From the NCBI RefSeq assembly GCF_000422425.1, contig NZ_AULT01000054.1, positions 1 through 40,431 of the forward strand: 40,431 nt of DNA, given 5' to 3'. The DNA comes from Oceanospirillum beijerinckii DSM 7166 (GTDB lineage Bacteria; Pseudomonadota; Gammaproteobacteria; Pseudomonadales; Halomonadaceae). The notes beneath the pieces are model-generated. The model saw only the letters and a list, made by a program, of their open reading frames with translations, was not told where the DNA came from and ran no database searches. Positions 33,252 through 40,431 of this stretch are shown here, in pieces; position 1 is the first letter of the stretch, and every line of letters starts with the position of its first letter. The position numbers were made by a program, and so were the translations under genes.

Positions 33252-35150
33252 ATGAGTTATGCAAGTGAACACCAGCGTTCTTTGAACGAGCCGGAAAAAT
33301 TCTGGGGCGATCAGGCGGATCAAATTGCCTGGTTCAAAAAACCGGAAACCGTTCTGGAAAACCTTTCTGATGGCACCCACCGCTGGTTTGGCGATGGCGA
33401 GCTGAACAGTGCTTATCTGGCACTGGATTATCAAATTGAGCAGGGTCGCGGCGATCAAACCGCGCTGATCTATGACTCTCCTGTTACCGATTCCAAAAAG
33501 CAATACACCTACAATGAACTGCGTGATCAGGTGGCACAGTTTGCCGGTGCGCTGACCAATCTGGGTGTAGGCAAGGGTGATGGCGTGATTATCTATATGC
33601 CGATGGTGCCTGAAGCCGGTATCGCCATGCTGGCTTGTGCCCGTATCGGTGCGGTGCACTCGGTGGTATTTGGTGGTTTTGCCCCACACGAGCTGGCGAT
33701 CCGTATTAATGATGCCAAACCTAAGGTGGTACTGACCGCATCTTGTGGTATCGAATTTACCAAGGTTATCGAATACAAGCCTCTGGTCGACGAGGCGATG
33801 AATCAGGCGGAGCATAAGCCTGAGAAGATTGTGGTGCTGCAGCGTCCGCAGGCTCAAGCTGAGCTGCAGGAAGGTCGTGATCTGGATTGGTACGAGTTGT
33901 TTAATCAGGCGGAACCTGTGGGTTGTACGCCGATGAAGAGTACCGATCCGCTGTATATTATGTACACCTCAGGTACGACGGGTAAGCCGAAAGGCATTGT
34001 GCGTGATAACGGTGGTCATGCCGTGGCCCTGCACTATGCGCTGCGTAATATCTACAATATGCAGGCTGGTGATGTCTGGATGGGCTGCTCTGACGTAGGC
34101 TGGGTAGTTGGTCACTCCTTTATCATGTATGGCCCGCTGATGGGTGGTTGTACCACGGTATTCTTCGAAGGTAAGCCTGTGCGTACCCCGGATGCCGGTA
34201 CTTTCTGGCGTGTGGTGGAAGAGTACAAGGTGAACGGTATGTTTGCTGCACCGACCGCCTTCCGCGCGATTCGTAAGGAAGATCCAGAGGGTGAGCTGTT
34301 CCGCAAATACGATCTGTCCTCACTGAAACATATCTTTGTTGCCGGTGAGAAGCTGGATTCTCCAACTTACCATTGGCTGCATGAGATCTCGCAAAAACCA
34401 ATTTTTGATCACTGGTGGCAGACTGAAACTGGCTGGCCGGTAACGGCACCCTGTACGGCGCTGGGTTCTACCGATATCCGTGTCGGTTCTACCAATAAGC
34501 CGGTTCCGGGTTATGACGTTCAGGTACTGGACCCTATGGGCAATCAGCTGGATGCGAATACCAATGGTGGTATCGCCATTAAGCTGCCGCTACCTCCGGG
34601 TTGTGCGCAAACGCTGTGGAATGATCACGCGCGTTATCTGAGCTCCTATCTGGGCGAATTCCCAGGTTACTACCATACCGGTGATGGCGGTTATATCGAT
34701 GAGAATGGCTTTGTATATATCATGGGCCGTACCGATGATGTGATTAACGTCTCGGGTCACCGCCTGTCTACCGGTGAGATGGAGGAGCTGGTTGCTAAAC
34801 ATCCGGCTATCGCTGAATGTGCAGTGATTGGTGTCCATGATAGCCTGAAAGGTCAGGTGCCTGTCGGTCTGTTACTGCTGAAAGATGGTGTCGATGTTGA
34901 CCATAAAGAGCTGGAGAAAGAGTTGGTCGGCATGATCCGTGAGCAGATCGGTGCCATCGCTTGCTTTAACCGGGCTCTGGTGGTTGATCGTCTGCCGAAG
35001 ACCCGTTCCGGTAAGATCCTGCGTGCGGTGCTGAGAAAGATCGCTAACGGTGAAGACTATGCGATGCCATCGACTATCGATGACGAGTCTATTCTGCCGG
35101 AAATCACAGAGAAAATGGTTGAGGAAGGCTTAGCACCTGAAACAGCCTGA
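33252..35150 (+). CDS. prpE: Propionyl-CoA synthetase-like AMP-forming acyl-CoA synthetase
   Basis: The 632-residue protein belongs to the acetyl-CoA/propionyl-CoA synthetase group and resembles PrpE. It has the N-terminal ACAS-type segment (FWGDQADQIAWFKKPETVL), the phosphate-binding loop YTSGTTGKPKG at 238-248, DVGWVVGHSFIMYGPL, WWQTETGWPVTAP, YHTGDGGYIDENGFVYIMGRTDDVINVSGHRLSTGEME, and the C-terminal lysine K588 in LPKTRSGKILRAVLR. PrpE makes propionyl-CoA from propionate. Its place next to the valine genes, which end at propionyl-CoA, fits C3 metabolism, but the methylcitrate genes are not in view. Acetate or another short acid is also possible. Ribosome binding site GGAAGG precedes the ATG; a terminator follows. 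Confidence 0.85.
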   Translation: MSYASEHQRSLNEPEKFWGDQADQIAWFKKPETVLENLSDGTHRWFGDGELNSAYLALDYQIEQGRGDQTALIYDSPVTDSKKQYTYNELRDQVAQFAGALTNLGVGKGDGVIIYMPMVPEAGIAMLACARIGAVHSVVFGGFAPHELAIRINDAKPKVVLTASCGIEFTKVIEYKPLVDEAMNQAEHKPEKIVVLQRPQAQAELQEGRDLDWYELFNQAEPVGCTPMKSTDPLYIMYTSGTTGKPKGIVRDNGGHAVALHYALRNIYNMQAGDVWMGCSDVGWVVGHSFIMYGPLMGGCTTVFFEGKPVRTPDAGTFWRVVEEYKVNGMFAAPTAFRAIRKEDPEGELFRKYDLSSLKHIFVAGEKLDSPTYHWLHEISQKPIFDHWWQTETGWPVTAPCTALGSTDIRVGSTNKPVPGYDVQVLDPMGNQLDANTNGGIAIKLPLPPGCAQTLWNDHARYLSSYLGEFPGYYHTGDGGYIDENGFVYIMGRTDDVINVSGHRLSTGEMEELVAKHPAIAECAVIGVHDSLKGQVPVGLLLLKDGVDVDHKELEKELVGMIREQIGAIACFNRALVVDRLPKTRSGKILRAVLRKIANGEDYAMPSTIDDESILPEITEKMVEEGLAPETA

Positions 35151-35161
35151 TTTTCTTCCCT

Positions 35162-35192
35162 AAGAGAGGCTAACCAGCCTCTCTTTCTATTT
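35162..35192 (+). terminator. Rho-independent terminator after prpE
   Basis: AAGAGAGGCT (35162-35171) and AGCCTCTCTT (35176-35185) form a 10-base-pair stem with an AACC loop and a T-rich tail (TCTATTT), 12 bases after the stop. Confidence 0.85.
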
Positions 35193-35454
35193 GTTGCTGT
35201 TTTTTAGTGATCTTTGCTGGTTGCTAGTTATCTTTTGTTTATGCGGATATCTGTTCTTGCAGCTTTTGTTTACAGGATCAGGCACTTATTTCATGTGTGG
35301 ATTTTTCGTACGGATTTTATGTGACTATATGGTCGCGTTTTAGTGCTGTTTTTTCTGAAAATCATCACAAGAATTGATCGGGTTTCAGTGCTTCTAAGAC
35401 TTTGGTCTACAGGGTAAAAAAAGGGATTGTCTGACCAATTTAAACCCTTTAATG

Positions 35455-35468
35455 TTACGTTTACGTAA
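35455..35468. promoter_or_regulatory. LiuR-type box 3, upstream of the Liv transporter operon
   Basis: TTACGT-TT-ACGTAA is identical to the inner 14 bases of the box before liuR. It lies 227 bases before the first ATPase gene, inside a 544-base gap (35151-35694) that otherwise holds the prpE terminator and an AT-rich leader. I see no gene in that gap. A promoter just downstream of the box would give a long untranslated leader. Confidence 0.72.
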
Positions 35469-35694
35469 AGGTTATTAATCATCAAAAAGTGTCGTGATTG
35501 TTAGTCGCGTCCAAGTGAGAGACAAGCAAACGCGATAGCCACAAGGATGAAGATAATAGCCCGACATGGACGAGATGAATGACTGCAAGAGCCGACAATA
35601 AAAACAACAGGCCAGGATCAGTCATCAAGACACAACAATAACAATATTCAGGGAAACAGCGACGGACTGTCTCCCGGCTAACGAGGACTTTGGA

Positions 35695-36462
35695 ATGAGC
35701 CAAGATTTTGTGCTGGAAACCCAAGGGTTAACCAAAGAGTTCAAGGGCTTTACTGCGGTTGACGACGTTAACCTGCAGGTTCAACGTGGCCATATTCATG
35801 CTCTGATTGGTCCAAATGGTGCGGGTAAAACAACATGCTTTAACTTGTTGACCAAGTTTCTAACACCAACCCGCGGTACCATCCTGTTCAATGGCAAGGA
35901 CATTACTCAACAGACACCGACCGATATTGCCACGATGGGTATGGTGCGTTCCTTCCAGATCTCTGCTGTTTTCCCTCACCTGACCGTGATGGATAACGTG
36001 CGTATCGCCCTGCAACGTAAAATGGGCACCTCTTTCCACTTCTGGAAATCAGACAAAACACTGAATGTATTAAACGACCGCGCTATGGAGCTGCTGGAAG
36101 AGGTAGACCTGGCGAAGTGGGCGGACACCATTACGGTTGAGATGCCATACGGTCGTAAGCGTGCACTGGAACTTGCCACCACTTTGGCACTGGAACCTGA
36201 GCTGATGCTGCTGGATGAGCCAACTCAGGGTATGGGTCACGAAGACGTAGAGCGTGTGATGCACCTGATCAAAAAGGTATCCGCAGGCCGTACCATTCTG
36301 ATGGTTGAGCACAACCTGCACGTGGTTTCCAACCTGTCTGATCGTATTACCGTACTGCAGCGTGGTGCTGTACTGACCGAAGGCCCATATGAAGAGGTTT
36401 CTCAGAATCCTGATGTGCGCGAAGCTTATATGGGGAGTGAAGCAGAGGACAAAGCAGCATGA
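35695..36462 (+). CDS. livG: Liv-type ABC transporter ATP-binding protein (LivG-like)
   Basis: The 255-residue ATPase has the LivG pattern. Walker A GPNGAGKT is at 39-46, the long insert after it carries FQISAVFPHLTVMDNVRIALQ, and the signature region reads MPYGRKRALELATTLA in place of LSGGQ, as is normal for LivG-type proteins. Walker B is LMLLDEPTQGM and the switch histidine is in MVEHNLHVV. It powers uptake of a branched-chain amino acid or similar carboxylate together with the four genes behind it. Its ATG is preceded by GAGGA, and its end overlaps the next start by four bases (ATGA). The order ATPase-ATPase-binding protein-permease-permease differs from the E. coli liv operon. Confidence 0.92.
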   Translation: MSQDFVLETQGLTKEFKGFTAVDDVNLQVQRGHIHALIGPNGAGKTTCFNLLTKFLTPTRGTILFNGKDITQQTPTDIATMGMVRSFQISAVFPHLTVMDNVRIALQRKMGTSFHFWKSDKTLNVLNDRAMELLEEVDLAKWADTITVEMPYGRKRALELATTLALEPELMLLDEPTQGMGHEDVERVMHLIKKVSAGRTILMVEHNLHVVSNLSDRITVLQRGAVLTEGPYEEVSQNPDVREAYMGSEAEDKAA

Positions 36463-37205
36463 ATGCAGAGGTGAAAATGAGTGAGACACATGATCATAAA
36501 AACGCCGTAGAGCAGCTGCGTATTGCTGATCTGCATGCCTTCTACGGTGAATCTCATATCCTGCACGGCATAGATATGAAGGTAAACCGCGGTGAGCTGG
36601 TGACCCTTCTGGGTCGTAACGGTTCCGGCCGATCCACCACTCTGAAATCCATTATGAATATGGTGGGTAAGCGTACCGGCTCCATCATGATCAACGGTAA
36701 CGAAACCGTAGGTATGCCTGCGCACCAGATCGCTCACCTAGGTGTAGGCTTTTGTCCGGAAGAGCGTGGCATCTTCTCCAGCCTCAACGTTGAAGAGAAT
36801 CTGATGCTGCCGCCGACGGTACGCAGTGGTGGTATGTCGCTGGATGATATCTACGAGATGTTCCCTAACCTGTACGAGCGCCGTATGAGTCAGGGGACTC
36901 GCCTGTCTGGTGGTGAACAGCAGATGCTGGCCATGGCGCGCATTTTGCGTACCGGTGCGAACCTATTGTTACTGGATGAGATCACCGAAGGTCTGGCACC
37001 GGTAATCGTGCAGACGCTGGGCGAAGTCCTGCTGAAGTTAAAAGATAAAGGATTGACAATTGTACTGGTGGAGCAGAACTTCCGTTTTGCAGCACCTTTG
37101 GCGGATCGTCACTACCTGATGGAACACGGTTCTATCGTGGAAGAAATTGCCAGCCATGAGCTGGAAGAAAAAATGGATTTGCTTAACACCTATCTGGGTG
37201 TGTAA
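36459..37205 (+). CDS. livF: Liv-type ABC transporter ATP-binding protein (LivF-like)
   Basis: The 248-residue ATPase carries LivF features: GFCPEERGIFSSLNVEENL, the signature LSGGEQQMLAMARIL, Walker B LLLLDEITEGLAP and VLVEQNFRFA. Its Walker A reads GRNGSGRST (52-60), with arginine R58 where the ATP-binding lysine usually is (codon CGA). I recall the same lysine-to-arginine change in some LivF relatives of proteobacteria, so it may be a subfamily trait. LivG has the normal lysine, so one ATP site may work differently. The start at 36459 overlaps livG (ATGA); a second ATG at 36477 has a stronger ribosome binding site (GAGGTGA) and could be the main start. Confidence 0.92.
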   Translation: MNAEVKMSETHDHKNAVEQLRIADLHAFYGESHILHGIDMKVNRGELVTLLGRNGSGRSTTLKSIMNMVGKRTGSIMINGNETVGMPAHQIAHLGVGFCPEERGIFSSLNVEENLMLPPTVRSGGMSLDDIYEMFPNLYERRMSQGTRLSGGEQQMLAMARILRTGANLLLLDEITEGLAPVIVQTLGEVLLKLKDKGLTIVLVEQNFRFAAPLADRHYLMEHGSIVEEIASHELEEKMDLLNTYLGV

Positions 37206-37224
37206 GTCGCGGTTACTGCCTTAC

Positions 37225-37250
37225 TTTCACCTAAGCTTTGCTTGGTGAAA
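37225..37250 (+). other. Hairpin between livF and the binding-protein gene
   Basis: TTTCACC (37225-37231) plus AAGC (37233-37236) pairs with GCTT (37240-37243) and GGTGAAA (37244-37250), with one bulged T and a TTT loop. There is no T tract. It may mark an RNA processing point that lets the binding protein be made in larger amounts. Confidence 0.5.
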
Positions 37251-37382
37251 CTGAAAGCAAACGTGACAGGCAAACAAAAATAAAAAGTGCCTAACCTTGG
37301 TTTGATCTCCAAACGAATCAAACCGCTTAACAAACCACAAAAAGATACAACAACAATAAATCGCAAAGCGATGGAGTGGACT

Positions 37383-38603
37383 ATGAAAATGCTAAAAAAA
37401 CTGATGTGCAGCGCAATTGTATCGGCTATGGCGGCAGCGGGTGCGGCCCAGGCTAAAGGTATTTCCGACGACGAGGTTCGTATCGGTTACCTGGCAGATA
37501 TGTCCGGTACTTATAGTGCACTGGCAGGTCCTGGTGGTCTGGAAGCCGCTAAAATGGCGATCGAAGACTTCGGTGGCACAGTGAATGGTAAAAAAATCAC
37601 CATCGTAAGTGCTGATGACCAGAACAAGCCAGACATCGGTGCCAACAAAGTACGCCAATGGATCGATGTTGATAACGTTGACATGGTCGCGGGCATGGTT
37701 TCCTCTGCGGTAACCATCGCAGTAAACAAGGTTGTTGAAGCAAAAGATAAGATCTCCATTGTTTCCGGTTCGGCTTCTTCAGCGATCACCAACCAGTACT
37801 GTACCGCTAACTCTGTACACTATGTATACGACACCTATGCGCTGGCACATGGTACCGGTGAAGCGGTAGTAAAAGAGGGTGGTGACAGCTGGTTCTTCCT
37901 GACGGCAGATTACGCCTTTGGCCACGCAATGGAAGGTGACGTAACCTCTGTTGTTAAAGAAAGCGGCGGTAAGGTCGTCGGTGGTGTACGTCACCCACTG
38001 GCAACCAACGATTTCTCCTCGTTCATCCTACAGGCTCAGGCTTCTGGCGCGAAAATCGTAGGTCTGGCTAACGCCGGTGCGGATACCACCAACGCTCTGA
38101 AAACGGCGAAAGAGTTTGGTGTTGTACAAGCAGGTCAGAAAATTGCAGGTCTGCTGATCTTCCTGACTGACGTTCACAGTCTGGGGCTGGATACCACTCA
38201 AGGTCTGCAGCTGACCACAGGTTTCTACTGGGATCGCACTCCTGAAACACGTGCATGGGCTAAGCGTTACTCCGAGCGTACAGGCAAGATGCCAACCATG
38301 GTACAAGCGGGTATCTACTCCTCTGTTAACCACTACCTGAATGCGGTTAAAGCAGCGGGTACTGATGAGTCTGGTGCTGTAATGGCGCAGATGCAGAACA
38401 CGCCAATCAATGATTTCTTTGCCACTAACGGTAAGATTCGTAAAGACGGTCGTATGATCCACGATATGTACCTGGCTGAAGTGAAGAAACCTTCCGAGTC
38501 CAAAGGCGAGTGGGATCTGTATAAGATTCTGCGCACCATCCCGGCAGATAAGGCGTTCCGCCCTCTGTCCGAGTCTAAGTGTAAGCTGGTTGCAGGTAAC
38601 TAA
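37383..38603 (+). CDS. Periplasmic substrate-binding protein of the Liv-type transporter
   Basis: From ATG 37383, seven bases after GGAG, the protein has 406 residues; longer starts at 37287 or 37371 are less likely. It opens with a signal peptide (MKMLKKLMCSAIVSAMAAAGAAQA, cut before KGISDDE). The mature protein has the leucine-binding periplasmic fold: VRIGYLADMSGTYSALAGPGGLEAAKMAIEDFGG at the front, then ITIVSADDQNKPDIGANKVRQWID, and GDSWFFLTADYAFGHAMEGDVTSVVKESGGKVVGG. Relatives are annotated for branched-chain amino acids, but some serve carboxylates or aromatic acids, so the ligand is open. The upstream LiuR box favours a branched-chain substrate. Hairpins lie on both sides of the gene. 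Confidence 0.92.
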   Translation: MKMLKKLMCSAIVSAMAAAGAAQAKGISDDEVRIGYLADMSGTYSALAGPGGLEAAKMAIEDFGGTVNGKKITIVSADDQNKPDIGANKVRQWIDVDNVDMVAGMVSSAVTIAVNKVVEAKDKISIVSGSASSAITNQYCTANSVHYVYDTYALAHGTGEAVVKEGGDSWFFLTADYAFGHAMEGDVTSVVKESGGKVVGGVRHPLATNDFSSFILQAQASGAKIVGLANAGADTTNALKTAKEFGVVQAGQKIAGLLIFLTDVHSLGLDTTQGLQLTTGFYWDRTPETRAWAKRYSERTGKMPTMVQAGIYSSVNHYLNAVKAAGTDESGAVMAQMQNTPINDFFATNGKIRKDGRMIHDMYLAEVKKPSESKGEWDLYKILRTIPADKAFRPLSESKCKLVAGN

Positions 38604-38623
38604 TCTCTAGCTTATCTGTTACT

Positions 38624-38651
38624 CAGTGGGTGGTTGTATGGCCACCCACTG
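38624..38651 (+). other. Stable hairpin between the binding-protein gene and livH
   Basis: CAGTGGGTGG (38624-38633) and CCACCCACTG (38642-38651) form a perfect 10-base-pair stem with an eight-base loop, 20 bases past the binding-protein stop. Without a T tract it is more likely to protect the upstream RNA or reduce read-through than to stop it fully. The remaining gap to 38932 is AT-rich and holds no gene I can support. Confidence 0.6.
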
Positions 38652-38932
38652 TGATCACGGATGGACCGCCTGAGATGACTATCAGGGATGATCTTTCTAA
38701 GAGATATGCAGCACATCTAAACAAAGGTCTTTCGATTTTGCCTAGTTCATTTGTTCAGCTAATAAGCTTAAATAGCTCGATTATGAGTGGTGAGCAAGGT
38801 GGCAAAAAAAAGCGATAAACAGCAGAGAAGCTTTTGTTTAGGTGCTTACGTTTTGCTTTAAGAAAATAAAAATAACTACACCTGTGTTTTGAGGGTGATA
38901 GCGTCTTCTAAGAGCGTTATAAGGGTTTTGTT

Positions 38933-39820
38933 ATGGCTGAGTTGCTGGGTTTTCCGCCACAAGTATTATTTGGTCAGCTACTGATCGGACTGATTAATGG
39001 TTCGTTCTATGCGCTGCTAAGTCTTGGTTTGGCTATTATTTTTGGTCTGTTAAATATTATTAACTTTGCACACGGTGCTCAGTACATGCTGGGTGCGTTT
39101 GTGGCTTGGTTAGGTTTGAACTTCCTGGGTGTTAACTACTGGGTTTCTCTGTTATTTGCGCCTCTGGTGGTCGCTGCAATCGGTATTGCTCTTGAGAAGA
39201 CTATGCTGCGCCGTCTGTATAAAGAAGATCACCTGTACGGTCTGCTGCTGACCTTTGGTTTGGCTTTGATGATCGAAGGCTCCTTTATTCACTTCTTTGG
39301 TGTATCCGGTCAGCCATACTCTGTACCTCAGGCGCTGACGGGTGGTAACAACCTGGGCTTTATGTTCCTGCCGACCTATCGTGCCTGGATTATCGTAGCC
39401 TCTCTGATTATCTGTTTTGGTACCTGGTACATGATTGAGCGTACCAAGCTGGGTTCCTATCTACGTGCGGGTACTGAAAACCCACAACTGCTGCAGGCGT
39501 TCGGTATTAACGTGCCGCTGTTGATTACCCTGACTTATGGCTATGGTGTAGCGCTGGCCGCCTTTGCCGGTGTATTGGCCGCACCCATCTATTCGGTAAG
39601 CCCAGTAATGGGGTCTAATTTGCTGATCGTAGTATTTGCGGTGGTCGTAATTGGTGGTATGGGGTCTATTCTCGGTTCCATTGTCACCGGCTTGTTGATG
39701 GGGCTGATTGAAGGTCTGACGAAAGTGTTCTACCCGGAAGCATCCACTACGGTGATCTTCCTAGTGATGATTGTTGTACTGCTGGTTCGTCCTGCAGGTC
39801 TGTTTGGTAAGGAGGCATAA
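38933..39820 (+). CDS. livH: Liv-type ABC transporter permease (LivH-like)
   Basis: The 295-residue protein is a hydrophobic permease with about eight helices. It starts with the family pattern LLIGLINGSFYALLSLGLAIIFGLLNIINFAHGAQYMLGAF, which matches LivH and its relatives closely. Later landmarks are the cytoplasmic coupling loop TKLGSYLRAGTENPQLLQAFGINV, then GVALAAFAGVLAAPIYSVSPVMG, and a last segment with VVIGGMGSILGSIVTGLLMGLIEG. It forms one half of the channel with the next gene. The ATG at 38933 has a weak AAGGG before it, and livM begins three bases after its stop with GGAGG at the gene's end, so those two are tightly coupled. Confidence 0.93.
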   Translation: MAELLGFPPQVLFGQLLIGLINGSFYALLSLGLAIIFGLLNIINFAHGAQYMLGAFVAWLGLNFLGVNYWVSLLFAPLVVAAIGIALEKTMLRRLYKEDHLYGLLLTFGLALMIEGSFIHFFGVSGQPYSVPQALTGGNNLGFMFLPTYRAWIIVASLIICFGTWYMIERTKLGSYLRAGTENPQLLQAFGINVPLLITLTYGYGVALAAFAGVLAAPIYSVSPVMGSNLLIVVFAVVVIGGMGSILGSIVTGLLMGLIEGLTKVFYPEASTTVIFLVMIVVLLVRPAGLFGKEA

Positions 39821-39823
39821 AGT

Positions 39824-40431
39824 ATGACAACGGAAGCCTTAAACAGTAATGCGACGGATAAGTCTATGTCTAAGTCAAAAATGCTATATGTGATTTTGTT
39901 GGTAGTCGGTCTGGTAGCCCCGTTTGCTATCTATCCTGTTTTCCTGATGAAAGTGCTATGTTTCGCACTGTTTGCCTGTGCTTTTAACCTGATGCTGGGT
40001 TATGGCGGTCTGCTTTCTTTTGGTCACGCAGCCTTCCTGGCCACAGGCGGTTATATTACTGGTCATACCGTGATGGCGTGGGGGGTTACTCCTGAAGTTG
40101 GAATTCTGATAGGAACGGTTTGTTCTGCGGCGATGGGGTTTGTATTCGGTAAGCTGGCGATTCGTCGTCAGGGTATCTACTTCGCCATGATTACGCTGGC
40201 ACTGGCCCAGTTGGTGTTTTTCCTCTACGTTCAGGCACCCTTTACCGGTGGTGAGAACGGTCTGCAGGGTATCCCGCGTGGTGAACTGCTGGGCTTGATT
40301 AGCCTGGAAGACAATCTGCCGATGTACTACTTCGTATTTGCCATCTTTATCTTTGGCTTTGCGCTGATCCATCGCACCATCCACTCGCCATTTGGTCAGA
40401 TCCTGAAGGCGATCCGTGAGAACGAGCCTCG
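39824..40431 (+). CDS. livM: Liv-type ABC transporter permease (LivM-like), cut by the window edge
   Basis: An open frame runs from ATG 39824 to the end of the window without a stop (202 codons seen; the family has about 330-430). The start follows AAGGAGG at a good distance. The product has a charged N-terminal tail and then membrane helices. LivM landmarks are FACAFNLMLGYGGLLSFGHAAFLATGGY, the conserved RRQGIYFAMITLALAQLVFF, and FTGGENGLQGIPRG. The last part, SPFGQILKAIRENEPR, is the coupling loop that touches the ATPase. It pairs with livH. The rest of the gene lies beyond the window. Confidence 0.93.
   Translation, partial: MTTEALNSNATDKSMSKSKMLYVILLVVGLVAPFAIYPVFLMKVLCFALFACAFNLMLGYGGLLSFGHAAFLATGGYITGHTVMAWGVTPEVGILIGTVCSAAMGFVFGKLAIRRQGIYFAMITLALAQLVFFLYVQAPFTGGENGLQGIPRGELLGLISLEDNLPMYYFVFAIFIFGFALIHRTIHSPFGQILKAIRENEP

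Noticed and set aside
35482-35724. Minus-strand frame of 80 codons in the leader of the Liv operon
   Set aside because: It overlaps the livG start antisense and shows a hydrophobic stretch only by chance composition; no ribosome binding site.
38630-38818. Open frame of 62 codons between the binding-protein gene and livH
   Set aside because: It begins inside the stable hairpin at 38624-38651, has no ribosome binding site and no recognisable protein features.

Overview
The window is about 40 kb of a gammaproteobacterial chromosome of middling GC content. The gene set (complete valine-degradation cluster under MmsR- and LiuR-type regulators, a HAAT-family Liv-type ABC transporter, a dCache chemoreceptor, YhhQ) suggests a marine heterotroph of the Oceanospirillaceae type. 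That placement rests on gene content and remembered family resemblance only. There are no rRNA or tRNA genes, phage modules or CRISPR arrays.

Layout. 1-560: the end of an IS630-type transposase next to a wrecked LysE/RhtB exporter gene. 582-2054: a periplasmic cyclophilin, a YtoQ protein and a small membrane protein. 2122-5107: an ABC exporter, then the queuosine-precursor transporter yhhQ, preceded by what reads as a class-I preQ1 riboswitch sitting on its ribosome binding site. 5356-10602: accessory genes, namely a TPR protein, a GST beside a LysR gene destroyed by internal deletion, a secreted FGE-fold protein and an AraC regulator. 10867-12115: a thiolase with a strong terminator. 12167-19594: a complete, tightly packed seven-gene V/A-type ATPase operon on the minus strand (B-D-I-K-E-DUF2764-A). 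19876-23086: a chemoreceptor and a methyltransferase. 23237-35150: acyl-CoA synthetase, LiuR-type MerR regulator, mmsR, mmsA, then acyl-CoA dehydrogenase, enoyl-CoA hydratase, 3-hydroxyisobutyryl-CoA hydrolase and mmsB, then a propionyl-CoA synthetase-like gene. 35695-40431: a five-gene Liv-type ABC transporter (ATPase, ATPase, binding protein, permease, permease), the last gene cut by the window edge.

How it works together. The genes at 26968-32984 encode every step from isobutyryl-CoA to propionyl-CoA. Three near-identical palindromes (core ACGT-NN-ACGT) lie upstream of liuR (25572), upstream of the acyl-CoA dehydrogenase operon (28592) and upstream of the Liv transporter operon (35455). 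This suggests one regulator links uptake and breakdown of branched-chain compounds. mmsR diverges from mmsA, as in Pseudomonas.

The most unusual content is the V-type ATPase in a gammaproteobacterium. Its gene order is a circular permutation of the order I recall for Chlamydia, and its proteolipid keeps the residues that bind sodium in Enterococcus hirae NtpK, so it may be a sodium pump. The preQ1 riboswitch, the three-site LiuR regulon, a REP-like double hairpin and the two decayed genes are the other points most worth following up.
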